NCBI RefSeq assembly: GCF_001050345.1
Contig: NZ_LFMW01000008.1
Location: 1-64,000 of the forward strand
Direction: 5' to 3'
DNA: 64,000 nt
From: Pseudomonas fildesensis
GTDB lineage: Bacteria > Pseudomonadota > Gammaproteobacteria > Pseudomonadales > Pseudomonadaceae
The translations under genes and the position numbers were made by a program. Below are positions 7,740 to 20,221 of the stretch, piece after piece (the first letter of the stretch is position 1; each line of letters opens with the position of its first letter). The notes beneath the pieces were generated by a model, which saw only the letters and a list, made by a program, of their open reading frames with translations, searched no databases and had not been told where the DNA came from.

Positions 7740-7970
7740 GTGACGGAATTTGATATTGGCGAATTTTTTATCCGTGGCGAAGCCAGGGAAGTAGACGGTG
7801 AGTTCCAAGCAGTCATCGTGATGCGCGCCAAGCCACCGCTGACCACAGAAACAATCCACCAGGTGGAAAAAGACCGTTGGTTCAAGACAATCGACACCGC
7901 CGCCGTCGCAGCAAAAGAAGCCGCCAAAGACCTCAAGAAAGCGGTGGATTCAGGGGCATTGACCTCCTGA
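7740..7970 (+). CDS. Small conserved hypothetical protein, 76 aa
   Basis: Translation starts at a GTG at 7740 preceded by GGAAGG, with no competing ATG. The product MTEFDIGEFFIRGEAREVDG carries a lysine- and alanine-rich helix in its second half (AVAAKEAAKDLKKAVDSG). It is soluble and lacks a signal peptide. I do not recognise the family. It lies 111 bp after the previous small gene and 70 bp before the DUF2789 gene. Confidence 0.55.
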   Translation: MTEFDIGEFFIRGEAREVDGEFQAVIVMRAKPPLTTETIHQVEKDRWFKTIDTAAVAAKEAAKDLKKAVDSGALTS

Positions 7971-8040
7971 CAATCCAATCGAACTCCATTGCGCCATAAG
8001 CCTCCCATGCATAACGACCCTGACTTGCACGGAGAACCCC

Positions 8041-8277
8041 ATGGACGCACCAATACCTACTCTCGAAACCTTGTTTGAACAACTAGGCCTGGATTCAACC
8101 CCGGATGCTATCGACGCGTTTATCAGCGCGCATCCTTTGCCTGAAGACGTAAAGCTGATCGATGCGCCCTTCTGGACGCCCCAGCAAGCTCAGTTTCTCA
8201 AGGAAGAACTTCGCGAAGACGCCGAATGGGCCATCGCGGTGGATGAACTGAACCAGCGTCTGCATCAATCGCAATAA
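8041..8277 (+). CDS. DUF2789-family small protein
   Basis: The 78-residue protein has the DUF2789 layout: TLETLFEQLGLDSTPDAIDA near the start, the LPEDVKLIDAPFWTPQQAQF block in the middle, and an acidic EELREDAEWA helix near the end. Family members are single-domain cytoplasmic proteins of unknown role in gamma-proteobacteria. A GGAGAACCCC ribosome-binding site precedes the ATG. It converges on the small gene at 8284 with only a 6-bp gap. Confidence 0.8.
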   Translation: MDAPIPTLETLFEQLGLDSTPDAIDAFISAHPLPEDVKLIDAPFWTPQQAQFLKEELREDAEWAIAVDELNQRLHQSQ

Positions 8278-8283
8278 CGACTT

Positions 8284-8487
8284 TCAATGCAGGCTGTCTG
8301 GCTGCTCCAGGCGCAACAGCGCTTGCCAGGCCGCCCTGCACTCCAGCGCTTCGTCACGGCTGGCGTATGCAGTGCCACGCTGCTCACCGTTGAGCAATAC
8401 CACCCAGCAAGCTTTTTGGCCCAGGGCACGCAGGGTTTCAGGTACACCGCTGCCAATCATCACGGCCACATCGACTTTGTTTTGCAT
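8284..8487 (-). CDS. Small hypothetical protein, 67 aa
   Basis: The product starts MQNKVDVAVMIGSGVPETLR and reads like a short mixed alpha-beta protein (ACWVVLLNGEQRGTAYASRD). The inner ATG at 8487 is chosen because GGAG lies at the right distance before it. The longer frame to 8505 has no ribosome-binding site. No family was recognised. It is convergent with the DUF2789 gene. Confidence 0.5.
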   Translation of the reverse strand: MQNKVDVAVMIGSGVPETLRALGQKACWVVLLNGEQRGTAYASRDEALECRAAWQALLRLEQPDSLH

Positions 8488-8602
8488 GGAGCTTCTCCGC
8501 AGCATTAGTTAGCTTGCTAACAATGTGAGCCATGCTACGGTTTTCCTCCCGCTGGAAAAAGCTATCCCCTGAATAGCTCCCTTGCATAAATCGCAACAAT
8601 CC

Positions 8603-10243
8603 CTAACGTGCGGCCTTCGCCCCTTCCGGTTTGTAGCCCAGGCGCAACCCACCCCAGTGACGCCCGTTGACCATGATCGGCACCGACAAGTCGTGCATCA
8701 GCTCGCCGGTATCGCGGGTATAGGTCTGCAACAACACCGCTTGCTGATGGCTGCCACAGCGAATCCCGGTGCGGTCGTCAAACTTGCGCTTCGTACGGTT
8801 CTGCACCGCGTCAACTTTGGCGTCACCGGTCAGCGCGTGGGAAAACGCCTTGTTGTGCGTCGGCACATAACCCTGCGGCGTACAGGCGATAGCAAATACC
8901 AGCCCTTCATGGCGCGGCAGCAGTGCTTCCTGAATCGCCGGTAAAACCTTGTCGGTGTAGCCATCAAAACGGGTGTGGTATTTGTTCGGGCTGGTATTCG
9001 GGATCGGCGTGTAGCTGCGGTCGAACAGGTCGTCCAGGCTGACACGGCTTTGCTGCACGTCGGTTTCGAACTGTTCGGCGATGCGCCTCGCGCCTTCGCG
9101 CGCCAAGTCGTAGACGCGCTGGTGATAGTCATCCAGCCCGACCGCAGCGAGGCGTTCGCTGATGGTTTCGGCCTGCCCTTCCATTTGCACGGCGGCGTCG
9201 GCGAGCTGGCGGGTTTGCTGGTCGCTGACGTCAAGGTCGCTGCGCATCTGCTCCACGGCATGGAACAGGCTGTCGAGTTGGCCCCGGTTGGTATCGGTGC
9301 CCTGGGCGATTTCGTTGACTTGCCCTTCCACATCCGCCGCCAGGCTGGCGATGCTCTCTAGCTGTTCACCGGCGAGTTCCACTTGTTCGACACCGGTGTG
9401 CAAATCCGCCGACAGTTGGCGAATCTGCTCCACCACCTGCGCCGTGCGTTGCTGGATATCCGCGACCATCACCCCGACTTCATCGGTGGCCGTTGCCGTA
9501 CGGCCGGCCAACCCGCGCACTTCGTCGGCCACCACGGCGAACCCACGACCATGCTCACCGGCCCGCGCCGCTTCAATCGCTGCGTTCAACGCAAGCAGGT
9601 TGGTCTGGCTGGCGATGGACTGGATCACCAGGGTCACGCGCTGGATTTCCTCGCTACGCTGGCTCAGCGCCTCGATGAGCTCGCGGCTGGCGTTGGCACG
9701 CTGGCTGAGCTGGTGCATGCGCGTGATCGACTGGGCCAATACTTCGCGCCCTTGCGTACTGCGCTGGTGGGCCTGGCTGGCTGCGCCCAAGGCTTGGCGG
9801 CTGAGTTGGGAGGTGACTTTTTCAGTGCTGATCATCACTTCGGCGCTGCTGACGATCTGTTTGGCGGCGCTCAGCTGCGACTGCAAGCGCGCGGCCAATT
9901 GCTTGACCGAAAAGGCTACGCCGGCTGCAGACAACGCGTTATGGCTGGTGGTGTAGGAAAGGTCGCGGGTCAGGTCACCGATTGCATCAGCGGCGTCGGA
10001 CGGCAACTGGCTGGGTGTGGTTTTTTTCAGGCGGGGCAGCCAGATCACCAGCAAGGCCAGCGGCAGGCAGAGGTAAAGCGGCAGGCTGGCAAACGCAAGG
10101 CCCAACAGGACCAGCACCAGGGCGGTGCTCTGCAGGAGCGGCGTCAGCCAGCCGGGCAACCCGCGCACCACCGTGTCCGGCGGTACTGCTGCGCCCATCA
10201 GAGATCCGTCTCCAGCCATCTTCGTCACCCCACTGCTTGTCAT
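8603..10243 (-). CDS. Methyl-accepting chemotaxis protein with a C-terminal sensor-like domain
   Basis: The 546-residue protein has two adjacent membrane segments near residues 28-65 and almost no periplasmic loop. A coiled signalling domain follows, with the highly conserved hairpin region [20 protein letters not shown] and [17 protein letters not shown]. After it, about 130 residues (from [20 protein letters not shown] to the end) form a globular domain with [14 protein letters not shown] and HWGGLRLGY. This looks like a cytoplasmic Cache/PAS-like sensor. The chemoreceptor therefore probably senses an internal signal through its C-terminus. The start at 10243 has AGGGAC upstream; 10285 is possible but lacks one. 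Confidence 0.85.
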   Translation of the reverse strand: MTSSGVTKMAGDGSLMGAAVPPDTVVRGLPGWLTPLLQSTALVLVLLGLAFASLPLYLCLPLALLVIWLPRLKKTTPSQLPSDAADAIGDLTRDLSYTTSHNALSAAGVAFSVKQLAARLQSQLSAAKQIVSSAEVMISTEKVTSQLSRQALGAASQAHQRSTQGREVLAQSITRMHQLSQRANASRELIEALSQRSEEIQRVTLVIQSIASQTNLLALNAAIEAARAGEHGRGFAVVADEVRGLAGRTATATDEVGVMVADIQQRTAQVVEQIRQLSADLHTGVEQVELAGEQLESIASLAADVEGQVNEIAQGTDTNRGQLDSLFHAVEQMRSDLDVSDQQTRQLADAAVQMEGQAETISERLAAVGLDDYHQRVYDLAREGARRIAEQFETDVQQSRVSLDDLFDRSYTPIPNTSPNKYHTRFDGYTDKVLPAIQEALLPRHEGLVFAIACTPQGYVPTHNKAFSHALTGDAKVDAVQNRTKRKFDDRTGIRCGSHQQAVLLQTYTRDTGELMHDLSVPIMVNGRHWGGLRLGYKPEGAKAAR

Positions 10244-10342
10244 TATTGTCCCTGCATTAAACGCCACTAACGGGCCATTATCCATGGGCCTTTAGTGGGG
10301 TGGCTTGCAGCAGATCAATAGACGGGGCCTAACGGGTATTTC

Positions 10343-10372
10343 TCCGGGGGACCGAATGCTCGGCCCCCCGGT
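10343..10372 (-). terminator. Hairpin after the DksA-like gene
   Basis: On the minus strand CCGGGGGGCCGAG pairs with CTCGGT-like CCCCCGG across a short loop, about 10 bp after the gene stop. There is no T-run, so it is a weak intrinsic terminator at best. Confidence 0.4.
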
Positions 10373-10381
10373 TTCAAAGCA

Positions 10382-10786
10382 TCAGGCTTGGCGCTGGTGC
10401 TTGTCGATTTGCTCGTGGCGCTCTTGCGCTTCGATGCAGTACTTGGTGGTAGGGCTGATCAGCAGGCGCTTGAGGCCGATAGCCTCGCCGCTGTCGTCAC
10501 ACCAGCCAAAGGAATCGTCCTTGATGCGTTCCAGTGCACGCTCAAGCTGCGGCAGCATGCGCTGGTCGCGGTCGATGGCATTCACCAGCCAGGTGCGCTC
10601 TTCTTCGACAGAAGCAGCGTCAGCCGGGTCAGCCGGGGTATCCAGGCTTTCAATGGCGATGCGGTTCTGTTCAATGCGCTCGTGGTGTTCCACCTTCATG
10701 TCTTGCAGCAACTGCTCAAAAAAAGCGTGCTGTTCGGCATTCATGTAGTCATCCGCCGGCATGGCCAGCAACTTTTCCTTTGTCAT
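10382..10786 (-). CDS. dksA2: DksA-type RNA polymerase regulator with only two zinc-site cysteines (DksA2-like)
   Basis: The 134-residue protein has the DksA plan: a long N-terminal coiled coil holding DTPADPADAASVEEE, with the acidic tip that reaches into the RNA polymerase secondary channel, then a C-terminal zinc-finger region. There the motif is WCDDSGEAIGLKRLL and TTKYCIEAQERHE. Only the first cysteine of each CxxC pair remains. P. aeruginosa has a similar cysteine-poor paralogue, DksA2, that works without zinc and is induced by zinc starvation, so the same role is likely. The ATG at 10786 follows AGAGAAATCA. Confidence 0.85.
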   Translation of the reverse strand: MTKEKLLAMPADDYMNAEQHAFFEQLLQDMKVEHHERIEQNRIAIESLDTPADPADAASVEEERTWLVNAIDRDQRMLPQLERALERIKDDSFGWCDDSGEAIGLKRLLISPTTKYCIEAQERHEQIDKHQRQA

Positions 10787-11112
10787 TGATTTCTCTATAA
10801 AAAATACGTGCATTAAGGCGAATAAGGGAGCGTTCCGGCCGACCTCTGCAGGTCTCGGAAAGGCGCCGTCCATTCCAAGCGCCACCCGGCACTCAATTTA
10901 CGAGGGGCGGCAGTCTAAGGCCGACTTGAGGGCGCAGCAACTGAAAAGACAGGCAATTTTTCCGAGATAACCTCCAAAAGCACCAGGACGGGCTCGGCGA
11001 ATGGTCATCGGAGTGCGTTTATAGCAAGAAATTCAGTGCTGTGGAGCTATATAGAAGACAAACGGTTAAAACTGATGGTGACCGGCTGACTGTGGTGAAC
11101 GGTCCTATCTTC
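10787..11112. other. Intergenic region upstream of the DksA2-like gene
   Basis: About 325 bp precede the repeat block. The stretch presumably holds the DksA2 promoter. A Zur-type operator would be expected if the gene is zinc-regulated, but I could not identify one with confidence. No coding sequence was supported. Confidence 0.4.
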
Positions 11113-11290
11113 TGTGGCGAGCGGGCTTGCCCCGCGTTGGGGTGCGAAGCAGCCCCTCCTGAAGCCAACAGCCAACGCGTTTTTTCAGTTAGAACGCATT
11201 CGCAGGTTTTGGGGCCGCTTCGCAGCCCAACGCGGGGCAAGCCCGCTCGCCACAACAGCCCCGTTCACCACAACAAGCCCGCTCGCCACA
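11113..11290. repeat. Palindromic repeat pair plus extra tail units (GTGGCGAGC family)
   Basis: TGTGGCGAGCGGGCTTGCC at the left is mirrored by GGCAAGCCCGCTCGCCACA ending near 11255. Two further partial right-hand units follow (CCCCGTTCACCACA, CAAGCCCGCTCGCCACA). It sits just downstream of the iatP stop and could act as an mRNA-stabilising or terminating structure. Confidence 0.85.
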
Positions 11291-11310
11291 GGAGACCGAT
11301 CCCGCAGGGG

Positions 11311-12339
11311 TCAGCGCTTGAGTTTGCGCTTGTTGCGATACTGGTCGATCACCACCGCCACCACGATGATCAGGCCCTTGATGATGTCCTGGATATACGC
11401 ATCCACCCCGACAAAGGTAAACCCGCTGGCCATCACCCCAAGGATCAGCGCGCCGATCACGGTGCCCGTGATGCGCCCTACCCCGCCTGCCAGGCTGGTG
11501 CCGCCGATCACCGCTGCGGCAATCGCATCCAGCTCGTAAGACATGCCCATGCCGGCCTGGCCGGTCGCAGCGCGTGCAGAAGCCACCACACCGGCCAGGC
11601 CTGCCAGGAGGCCGGCGATGCTGTAGACGATGATCAGGTGGCGCTTGACGTTGATCCCCGAGGTGCGCGCCGCCTGCATGTTGCCGCCGATGGCGTAGGT
11701 GTACTTGCCGTATTTGGTATAACGCAGGGCGATATGGAAGATCACCGCCACCACCAGAAAGATGATCACCGGCATCGCGCCATGGCCGATCGCCGTATAG
11801 GAATCCGAGAGCATGCTCACCGGCTGGCCTTCGGTGTAGTAACGCGCTAGGCCACGGGCCGAGACCATCATGCCCAGGGTCGCGATAAACGGCGGGATAC
11901 CGGTCACCGCGATGATGCTGCCGTTGATCGCCCCCGCCAGCAGCCCCACGCCGAGGCCCATCGCCACCGGAATCCACACCGGCAAGTCGGTCAGGCTCGG
12001 GAACACCGCACGGGAAAAGTCGGAAGTCTGCGCGAGACTCGCTGCGATCATCGCGGATAATGCCAACACTGAGCCAGAAGACAGGTCGATACCGGTGGTG
12101 ATGATTACCTGGGTCACGCCGATGGCCAGCAGGCCGATGATCGACACTTGCAGGATCATCAGCACCAGGCGCTGGGAGTTCATCAGGAAGCTCTGGTCGC
12201 GCACGATCCAGCCGAACAGCTCAAACACCAGGCCGATGCCGATCAGCACCAGGAAAATACTCAGTTCGGTGGGCAAGCGTCGCCGGTGCTTGACCGGTGC
12301 CGTGGCAGGCTTGTTGTCTGTTATTGCGTTCATAGCCAA
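11311..12339 (-). CDS. iatP: myo-Inositol ABC transporter permease
   Basis: The 342-residue protein has eight or more hydrophobic segments and the signatures of ribose/inositol permeases (BPD_transp_2): GVTQVIITTGIDLSSGSVLA near the start, GIPPFIATLGMM in the middle and GGTSLAGGVGRITGTVIG near the end. It is the last gene of the unit ibpA-iatA-iatP, 52 bp after the ATPase gene. Inositol rather than ribose is inferred from the adjoining iol genes and the operator shared with them. Confidence 0.85.
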   Translation of the reverse strand: MAMNAITDNKPATAPVKHRRRLPTELSIFLVLIGIGLVFELFGWIVRDQSFLMNSQRLVLMILQVSIIGLLAIGVTQVIITTGIDLSSGSVLALSAMIAASLAQTSDFSRAVFPSLTDLPVWIPVAMGLGVGLLAGAINGSIIAVTGIPPFIATLGMMVSARGLARYYTEGQPVSMLSDSYTAIGHGAMPVIIFLVVAVIFHIALRYTKYGKYTYAIGGNMQAARTSGINVKRHLIIVYSIAGLLAGLAGVVASARAATGQAGMGMSYELDAIAAAVIGGTSLAGGVGRITGTVIGALILGVMASGFTFVGVDAYIQDIIKGLIIVVAVVIDQYRNKRKLKR

Positions 12340-12391
12340 TCACCTTTTTATTCTGTGGCACGAGCCAACCGCAGGCCCGCGCTGCTGTTCG

Positions 12392-13945
12392 TCAGTGGAC
12401 CGCCGTCATACCGGAGGCCAAATGCATGACTTTTTCCTGGGTCGCCTCTAAGCGGTCCAGGGTGCCCATCAGTTCGCCTTCGTGCATCACCATCACCCGG
12501 TCGCTCATACCCAGCACTTCGGGCAGCTCCGAGGAAATCATGATCACCGCCATGCCTTCGCTGGCGAGAAAGGAGATCAAGCGATAGATCTCGGCCTTGG
12601 CGCCTACGTCGATGCCGCGCGTCGGTTCATCGAGGATCAGCAGCCGTGGGTTGGTCATCAACCAACGAGCCAGCAAGGCCTTCTGCTGGTTGCCGCCGGA
12701 CAAGGTGTCGATGCACTGCTCCAGCGACGGGGTTTTCACCCGCAGCTTTTTGCACATGTCTTCGCACAGCGCGCGCAGGGCTTTCTGCTGGATAAAACCG
12801 TTACCCGAATAGTGCGGCAATACGGCCATTTCCATGTTTTCCAGCACCGACAGGCACGGGAACAGACCGCTGAGCTTGCGGTCCTCGGTCAACAGCGCAA
12901 AACCTTTCTCGATGGCCATGTGCGGGTCGGTAATGCGCACCGCCTGGCCATCCAGGGTGATCTGCCCGCCGCTGCTGGGGGTAATGCCAAAAATGGTTTC
13001 CGCCACGTTGGTGCGGCCCGAGCCCATCAGCCCGGCAATACCGAGGATCTCGCCGGCATGCAGGTCGAACGACACGCCCTTGAACACGCCATCCAGGCGC
13101 AGGTCGCGCACCGACAGCAGCAGCTCGCCGATGGGCGTCTCGCGCACCGGGAACAGCTGGCTCAGTTCGCGGCCGACCATCATCGAGATCAGGCTGTCGC
13201 TGTTCATGCTGTCGGCGCGTTGCAGGCCGATGTACTGGCCGTCACGGAACACCGCCACTTCATCGGCGATAGCGAACACTTCATCCATCTTGTGCGTGAT
13301 GTAGACGATGCCTTTGCCCTGGGACTTGAGGTCGGCAATGATCGAAAACAGGTGGGCCACTTCCTTCTCGGTAATGGCGGAAGTCGGTTCATCCATGATC
13401 AGGATGTCGGAGTCGTAGGACACAGCCTTGGCAATCTCGACCATCTGCCGCTCAGCGATGCTCAGGTTGCCCACGTGCTCTTCCGGGTCGAGGTTGATGC
13501 GCAGGCGCGCCAGCAACTCGGCCGTGCAGCGGTGCATTTCGCGGTGGTTGACCATGCGCAGGCTGTTGAGCTGCTCGCGGCCGATCCAGATGTTCTCGGC
13601 GATGCTCATGTGCGGCATCAGGTTGAGTTCCTGGTGGATCATCGCGATCCCGGCCTTCTGTGCCGCCAGCGGCGTGTCAAACACAATCGGCTTGCCACGC
13701 AGGCGAATTTCCCCAGCGTCAGGCTGGTAGATGCCGGCGATGATTTTCATCAGCGTCGACTTGCCCGCACCGTTCTCGCCCATCAGCGCCAGCACCGAGC
13801 CTGGGCGTACGCGCAATTGCACATCGGCCAGGGCCACGACGCCGGGAAAGCCTTTGCTGATGTTGACGATTTCCAGCAGGTAGGGTTCGTCCAGCGGCAG
13901 CGGCTGGATACCTGGAGGCTGCGAGACAGTGGCTTGAGCGAGCAT
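12392..13945 (-). CDS. iatA: myo-Inositol ABC transporter ATP-binding protein (two nucleotide-binding domains)
   Basis: The 517-residue protein is a duplicated ATPase of the RbsA/MglA type. The first domain has Walker [10 protein letters not shown], signature [14 protein letters not shown] and Walker [11 protein letters not shown]. The second has a degenerate Walker A ([12 protein letters not shown]), signature [15 protein letters not shown] and [10 protein letters not shown]. Asymmetric Walker motifs are normal in this family. The start at 13945 ([12 protein letters not shown]) has GGAG 9 bp upstream; 13960 has none. It energises uptake through IatP with substrate delivered by IbpA. Confidence 0.88.
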   Translation of the reverse strand: MLAQATVSQPPGIQPLPLDEPYLLEIVNISKGFPGVVALADVQLRVRPGSVLALMGENGAGKSTLMKIIAGIYQPDAGEIRLRGKPIVFDTPLAAQKAGIAMIHQELNLMPHMSIAENIWIGREQLNSLRMVNHREMHRCTAELLARLRINLDPEEHVGNLSIAERQMVEIAKAVSYDSDILIMDEPTSAITEKEVAHLFSIIADLKSQGKGIVYITHKMDEVFAIADEVAVFRDGQYIGLQRADSMNSDSLISMMVGRELSQLFPVRETPIGELLLSVRDLRLDGVFKGVSFDLHAGEILGIAGLMGSGRTNVAETIFGITPSSGGQITLDGQAVRITDPHMAIEKGFALLTEDRKLSGLFPCLSVLENMEMAVLPHYSGNGFIQQKALRALCEDMCKKLRVKTPSLEQCIDTLSGGNQQKALLARWLMTNPRLLILDEPTRGIDVGAKAEIYRLISFLASEGMAVIMISSELPEVLGMSDRVMVMHEGELMGTLDRLEATQEKVMHLASGMTAVH

Positions 13946-14011
13946 AGGGAGGTACTCCATCGACAGGGCGACCTGTGGCCGCCCCGCCGGCTTATTGTTG
14001 TTATGTAAGGG

Positions 14012-14947
14012 CTACTTGAAGTCTTTGACGTTGTCCGGGGTGATCAACTGGAACGGAATAATCACGTTTTGTTCAACCGCTTCCTTCTTCGCCATCTTGC
14101 GCGCCGCTTCCACCGAGCCCACCGCCTGCCCCTTGGCGTCCTGGAAGGCCGACGCAGCCATGTCGCCCTTGGTAATTGCGTTCAAGCCGTCCGGCGTACC
14201 GTCGACACCGGCGATCAGCACGGTGCCTGGCTTGGTCCCCGCCGACTTCAACGCCATGGCAGCACCGATCGCCATTTCGTCGTTGTTGGCCAGTACCGCA
14301 TTGAATTCGCGGCCCTGGGTCAGCCAGTCGTTGACCAGGGTCATGCCCTTGTCACGCAGCCAGATGCCGGTCTGTTCCTGCTCGATCTTGATGTTCGGGT
14401 ACTTGGCCAGGACTTCCTTCACACCCTTGGTGCGGTTGGTGGTGGAGTTGTTTGCCAGGTCGCCCAGCAGGATCACAATCTTGCCCTTGCCGCCGAGTTT
14501 TTCGGCGATGTACTGCATTTGCAAACGGCCGGCCTCGACGTCATCGGAGGTCACGGCGACGACATCCTTGGGCAAGTCTTTCTGGTCGGGACGACGGTTG
14601 ACGAAGACCAGCGGGATGCCCGCCTTGGTGGCGGCACTGATGATGTTCTTGGTCGACGCGGTATCTACCGGGTTGACGATGATGGCGTCGACTTTCTGGC
14701 TGATAAAGTTCTCGACCTGGCTCAGTTGCTTGACCACGTCGGCGCGGGCGTCTTCGAACTGCAGCTGCACGCCGTCGCCCTTGGGATAGGTCTTGGCTTG
14801 CTTGTCCATGTCCTCACGCAGGTAGGTCAAAAAGGTGTCATCGAACGCGGACATGCTCACGCCAATCTTGAGATCGGCAGCGCTGGCAAAACCACTGGCA
14901 AGCATCATGGACAAGGCCAGGGCGGTAAAACGGATCGGGGTCTTCAT
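14012..14947 (-). CDS. ibpA: myo-Inositol periplasmic binding protein
   Basis: The 311-residue protein has a signal peptide ending ASGFASA and then ADLKIGVSMSAFDDTFLTYL, the start of a type I sugar-binding (Peripla_BP_4) fold. Ligand-site residues typical of ribose/inositol binders can be seen in the FVNRRP, NNDEMAIGA and VLIAGVDGTPDGL segments. It is the first gene of the transport operon, with a 16-bp palindrome about 320 bp upstream. The long frame extending to 15082 is rejected because the signal peptide starts at 14947. Confidence 0.88.
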   Translation of the reverse strand: MKTPIRFTALALSMMLASGFASAADLKIGVSMSAFDDTFLTYLREDMDKQAKTYPKGDGVQLQFEDARADVVKQLSQVENFISQKVDAIIVNPVDTASTKNIISAATKAGIPLVFVNRRPDQKDLPKDVVAVTSDDVEAGRLQMQYIAEKLGGKGKIVILLGDLANNSTTNRTKGVKEVLAKYPNIKIEQEQTGIWLRDKGMTLVNDWLTQGREFNAVLANNDEMAIGAAMALKSAGTKPGTVLIAGVDGTPDGLNAITKGDMAASAFQDAKGQAVGSVEAARKMAKKEAVEQNVIIPFQLITPDNVKDFK

Positions 14948-15304
14948 GAACGGTCTGTCTCCACTTTCTTGTTGGTTTTTTTGGACGTTGCGTTGTTCAG
15001 AGCGAGGATGACGGCAGTCGGACGACCGGTGCCCCCGGGATGCAGCAGACCAGCGCGCCCTGGTTTTCGACGCACAGCACATTAAGGAAGGAGAAGTAGA
15101 ACGGCCGGGCGCGGGGCAGACCGCGTGGCGTGTGGGCAGGGCGTAAAACTCGCAGTACAGCGTTGAAGATTTTCATCTGACGGTACCTGGTTGTTTTTGA
15201 TCTTGTTTTTGTTGAGTCGCCCGAATCGAGTCCGGGACGTACTTTATGCAACCTGGAAAAGACTTTATTGGAAAATAATTTCCATATCAACTTGTTTTAG
15301 AATT
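14948..15304. promoter_or_regulatory. Leader and promoter region of ibpA-iatA-iatP
   Basis: The 357-bp gap between ibpA and the oxidoreductase gene is AT-rich on its right side (15180-15304), where the operator-like palindrome lies. The left part is GC-rich and could be a long 5' leader. A possible 59-codon minus-strand frame starts at 15176 (MKIFNAVLRVLRPAHTPRGL) but has only a weak ribosome-binding site, so it is not called as a gene. Confidence 0.5.
15269..15284. promoter_or_regulatory. Putative IolR operator: TGGAAAATAATTTCCA
   Basis: A 16-bp palindrome with 6-bp perfect arms (TGGAAA/TTTCCA). A near match, TGGAATATTTTTTCCA, lies in the iolC-iolR gap. The shared size and sequence in two inositol promoters point to the RpiR-type regulator at 23465. 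The role is inferred. Confidence 0.6.
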
Positions 15305-16333
15305 TTATTCTATTTTTGTTGAAACCACCTGCTGGCGTTCGGCGCTGAGGCGTGCGGCGTCCAATATACGGGTGGTTTCCAGTGCGTCATAGGCACTGAC
15401 CGGCAGCGGACCCTGCCCTTGTACGGCGGTTTGCAACTGACGATAGAACTGCGGCCAACAGCCCTTTTCCGAGGGCACCCGCTCGCGCTCGGGCCCTTGC
15501 TCGAACCAGCCCCAGCGTCGATGTTCTTCGGCTCCCCAGTGCTCGCCTTCGGTTTTCGGCGACTTGCCAGCCATCAGCGCCTCTTCCTGGCCATCCAGCC
15601 CGTCGACGGTGTAACAGCCCAAGGTGCCACTCACCCGAAAACGCGGGGCCTGGCTGTTTTGCAGCGCACTGCCCCACACGTGGGAAATCACCCCGTTGGC
15701 GTGGGTCAGGGAGACGAAGAAGCCGTGGTCGAGGGTGGGATGTTCAGCGGTGTAGTGCAACTGCGCAAACACCCGATCCACCGGGCCGAACAGTTGCAGC
15801 GCCTGGTCCACCAGATGGCTGCCGAGGTCGCGCAGCCAGCCGCCACCGCTGGCATTGCCCACGGCTTGCGGGCTGTAGCGCTCGACACGGGATTCAAAAC
15901 GGGTGATTTCGCCCAAGGCGCCGGCGTCGATCAGTTTGCGCAGGGTCAGGTAATCCGAGTCCCAGCGCCGGTTCTGGTAGACGCTGAGCAACGAACCCTG
16001 GCGTTCGGCGGCGGTGATCAGGGCCTGGGCCTGTTCGGCATTGGCCGCAAAGGGTTTGTCGCTGACCACCGCCACGCCGTGTTCGATGGCTTCCAGCACC
16101 AGCGCCGGACGGCCTTTGAGGGTGGTGGAGATGACCAGGGCGTCGACACCGGCTTCGACGATCTGGCCGATGGAGTCGTAAGCCTTGAGACCGGGATGGT
16201 CAGTTGCCAGTTGCTGGCGGCGTTCGGGGGAACGGGTGACCACGCCGACGAAGGTTGCGCCGGGCAGGGTAGCGATCAGTGGTGCGTGAAAGAAGCGGCC
16301 GCCGTGGCCGTAGCCGACTAGTCCGATGCGCAT
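15305..16333 (-). CDS. Gfo/Idh/MocA-family oxidoreductase, scyllo-inositol dehydrogenase type
   Basis: The 342-residue enzyme has an N-terminal NAD(P)-binding Rossmann motif (GLVGYGHGGRFFHAPL), the family lysine in VVSDKPFAAN and the active-site histidine in RDLGSHLVDQAL. The C-terminal half is the beta-sheet GFO_IDH_MocA_C domain. It is distinct from the IolG next door and resembles the IolW/IolU-like branch, which interconverts scyllo-inositol and its ketone, so it may let the cell use more inositol isomers. It is the last gene of the iol catabolic unit, after a palindromic repeat of 110 bp. Confidence 0.75.
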   Translation of the reverse strand: MRIGLVGYGHGGRFFHAPLIATLPGATFVGVVTRSPERRQQLATDHPGLKAYDSIGQIVEAGVDALVISTTLKGRPALVLEAIEHGVAVVSDKPFAANAEQAQALITAAERQGSLLSVYQNRRWDSDYLTLRKLIDAGALGEITRFESRVERYSPQAVGNASGGGWLRDLGSHLVDQALQLFGPVDRVFAQLHYTAEHPTLDHGFFVSLTHANGVISHVWGSALQNSQAPRFRVSGTLGCYTVDGLDGQEEALMAGKSPKTEGEHWGAEEHRRWGWFEQGPERERVPSEKGCWPQFYRQLQTAVQGQGPLPVSAYDALETTRILDAARLSAERQQVVSTKIE

Positions 16334-16350
16334 ACATCAATCTCCTCAGA

Positions 16351-16460
16351 TGATCGTTCCCACGCTCTGCGTGGAAATGCCGCCTTGGACGCTCTGCGTC
16401 CGCGCTTGTGACGCAGAGCGTCACGGGATGCATTCCCACGCAGAAGCGTGGGAACGATCA
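16351..16460. repeat. Inverted repeat of the GATCGTTCCCACGC family
   Basis: TGATCGTTCCCACGCTCTGCG at the left and its mirror CGTGGGAACGATCA at the right enclose two inner hairpins (GACGCTCTGCGTC and GTGACGCAGAGCGTCAC). The right end abuts the iolG stop codon. Related elements are at 27883 and 54630. Confidence 0.85.
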
Positions 16461-19422
<2,962 letters not shown>

Positions 19423-19432
19423 GTCGCGTCCC

Positions 19433-20221
19433 TTAAAGGTCCAGCAGCCAACTGTGCTGCGGGTCGTTATGGAAATGCCAGGCGCGCTTGGGGCCGGCCA
19501 TCACGTTCAGGTAGTAGGACTCGTAGCCGTACGGCACGCTGACCGGGTGATACCCCTTGGGCACCACCACCAGGTCGCTGTTTTCCACGGCCATGGCCTG
19601 GTCGATGCTGCGATCGTCCGTGTACACCCGCTGGAACACGAAGCCCTGGGGCGGGTTGATCTGGTGGTAGTAGGTTTCTTCGAGAAAGCTCTGGTGCGGC
19701 AGGTCGTCGGTGTCGTGCTTGTGCGGCGGGTAGCTCGACGAATGCCCGGACGGCGTGCGCACTTCCACCACCAGCAGCGAATGGGCCGGCTCGGTGTCCG
19801 GCAAGATGTCGCACACGTAGCGCGTGTTCGCGCCCTTGCCACGCACGCTGCGTTTGCACTGCTCGGGGCGGATCAGGCGAGGTTCGTAACCCGGCGCACC
19901 GGGCGCGGCGCAGACGGCGATTTGCACGTCGCTCAAGGCGGTGATCTGCGCGTCGGTGCCCGGCGGCAGGTAGGCGGCGAAGGGGGATTTGTCTTCGAAC
20001 ACTGACTGGCGATCACCGAGGTTCTGCCAGTTGAAGCCTTCACCTTCGATAGTGACGCGACCGCTGAGCAGCACCAGGCACAGCTCTTGATCACCGGCGG
20101 TCACCGGCAGGGTTTCGCCCAGGCTCAAGCGGTAGGCGGCAAAGCCTACGTACTCCAGGCGACCCTCTTCCAGGGCGACCATGGTTTGTCCGCGTTTGCT
20201 GCTTTTGACCAACAAGCTCAT
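19433..20221 (-). CDS. iolB: 5-Deoxy-glucuronate isomerase
   Basis: The 262-residue protein is a double cupin of the IolB/KduI family. Metal-binding residues appear in [11 protein letters not shown] and the following LEETYYHQI, with a last histidine in KGYHPVS. It converts 5-deoxyglucuronate to 5-dehydro-2-deoxygluconate. The ATG at 20221 shares its first base with the last base of the iolE stop (TGATG), so translation is coupled; a GTG at 20224 is the alternative start. Confidence 0.9.
   Translation of the reverse strand: MSLLVKSSKRGQTMVALEEGRLEYVGFAAYRLSLGETLPVTAGDQELCLVLLSGRVTIEGEGFNWQNLGDRQSVFEDKSPFAAYLPPGTDAQITALSDVQIAVCAAPGAPGYEPRLIRPEQCKRSVRGKGANTRYVCDILPDTEPAHSLLVVEVRTPSGHSSSYPPHKHDTDDLPHQSFLEETYYHQINPPQGFVFQRVYTDDRSIDQAMAVENSDLVVVPKGYHPVSVPYGYESYYLNVMAGPKRAWHFHNDPQHSWLLDL

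Noticed and set aside
14997..15290. 97-codon minus-strand frame in the ibpA leader
   Set aside because: Weak start, no good ribosome-binding site, and it overlaps the operator. Kept only as a possible leader.
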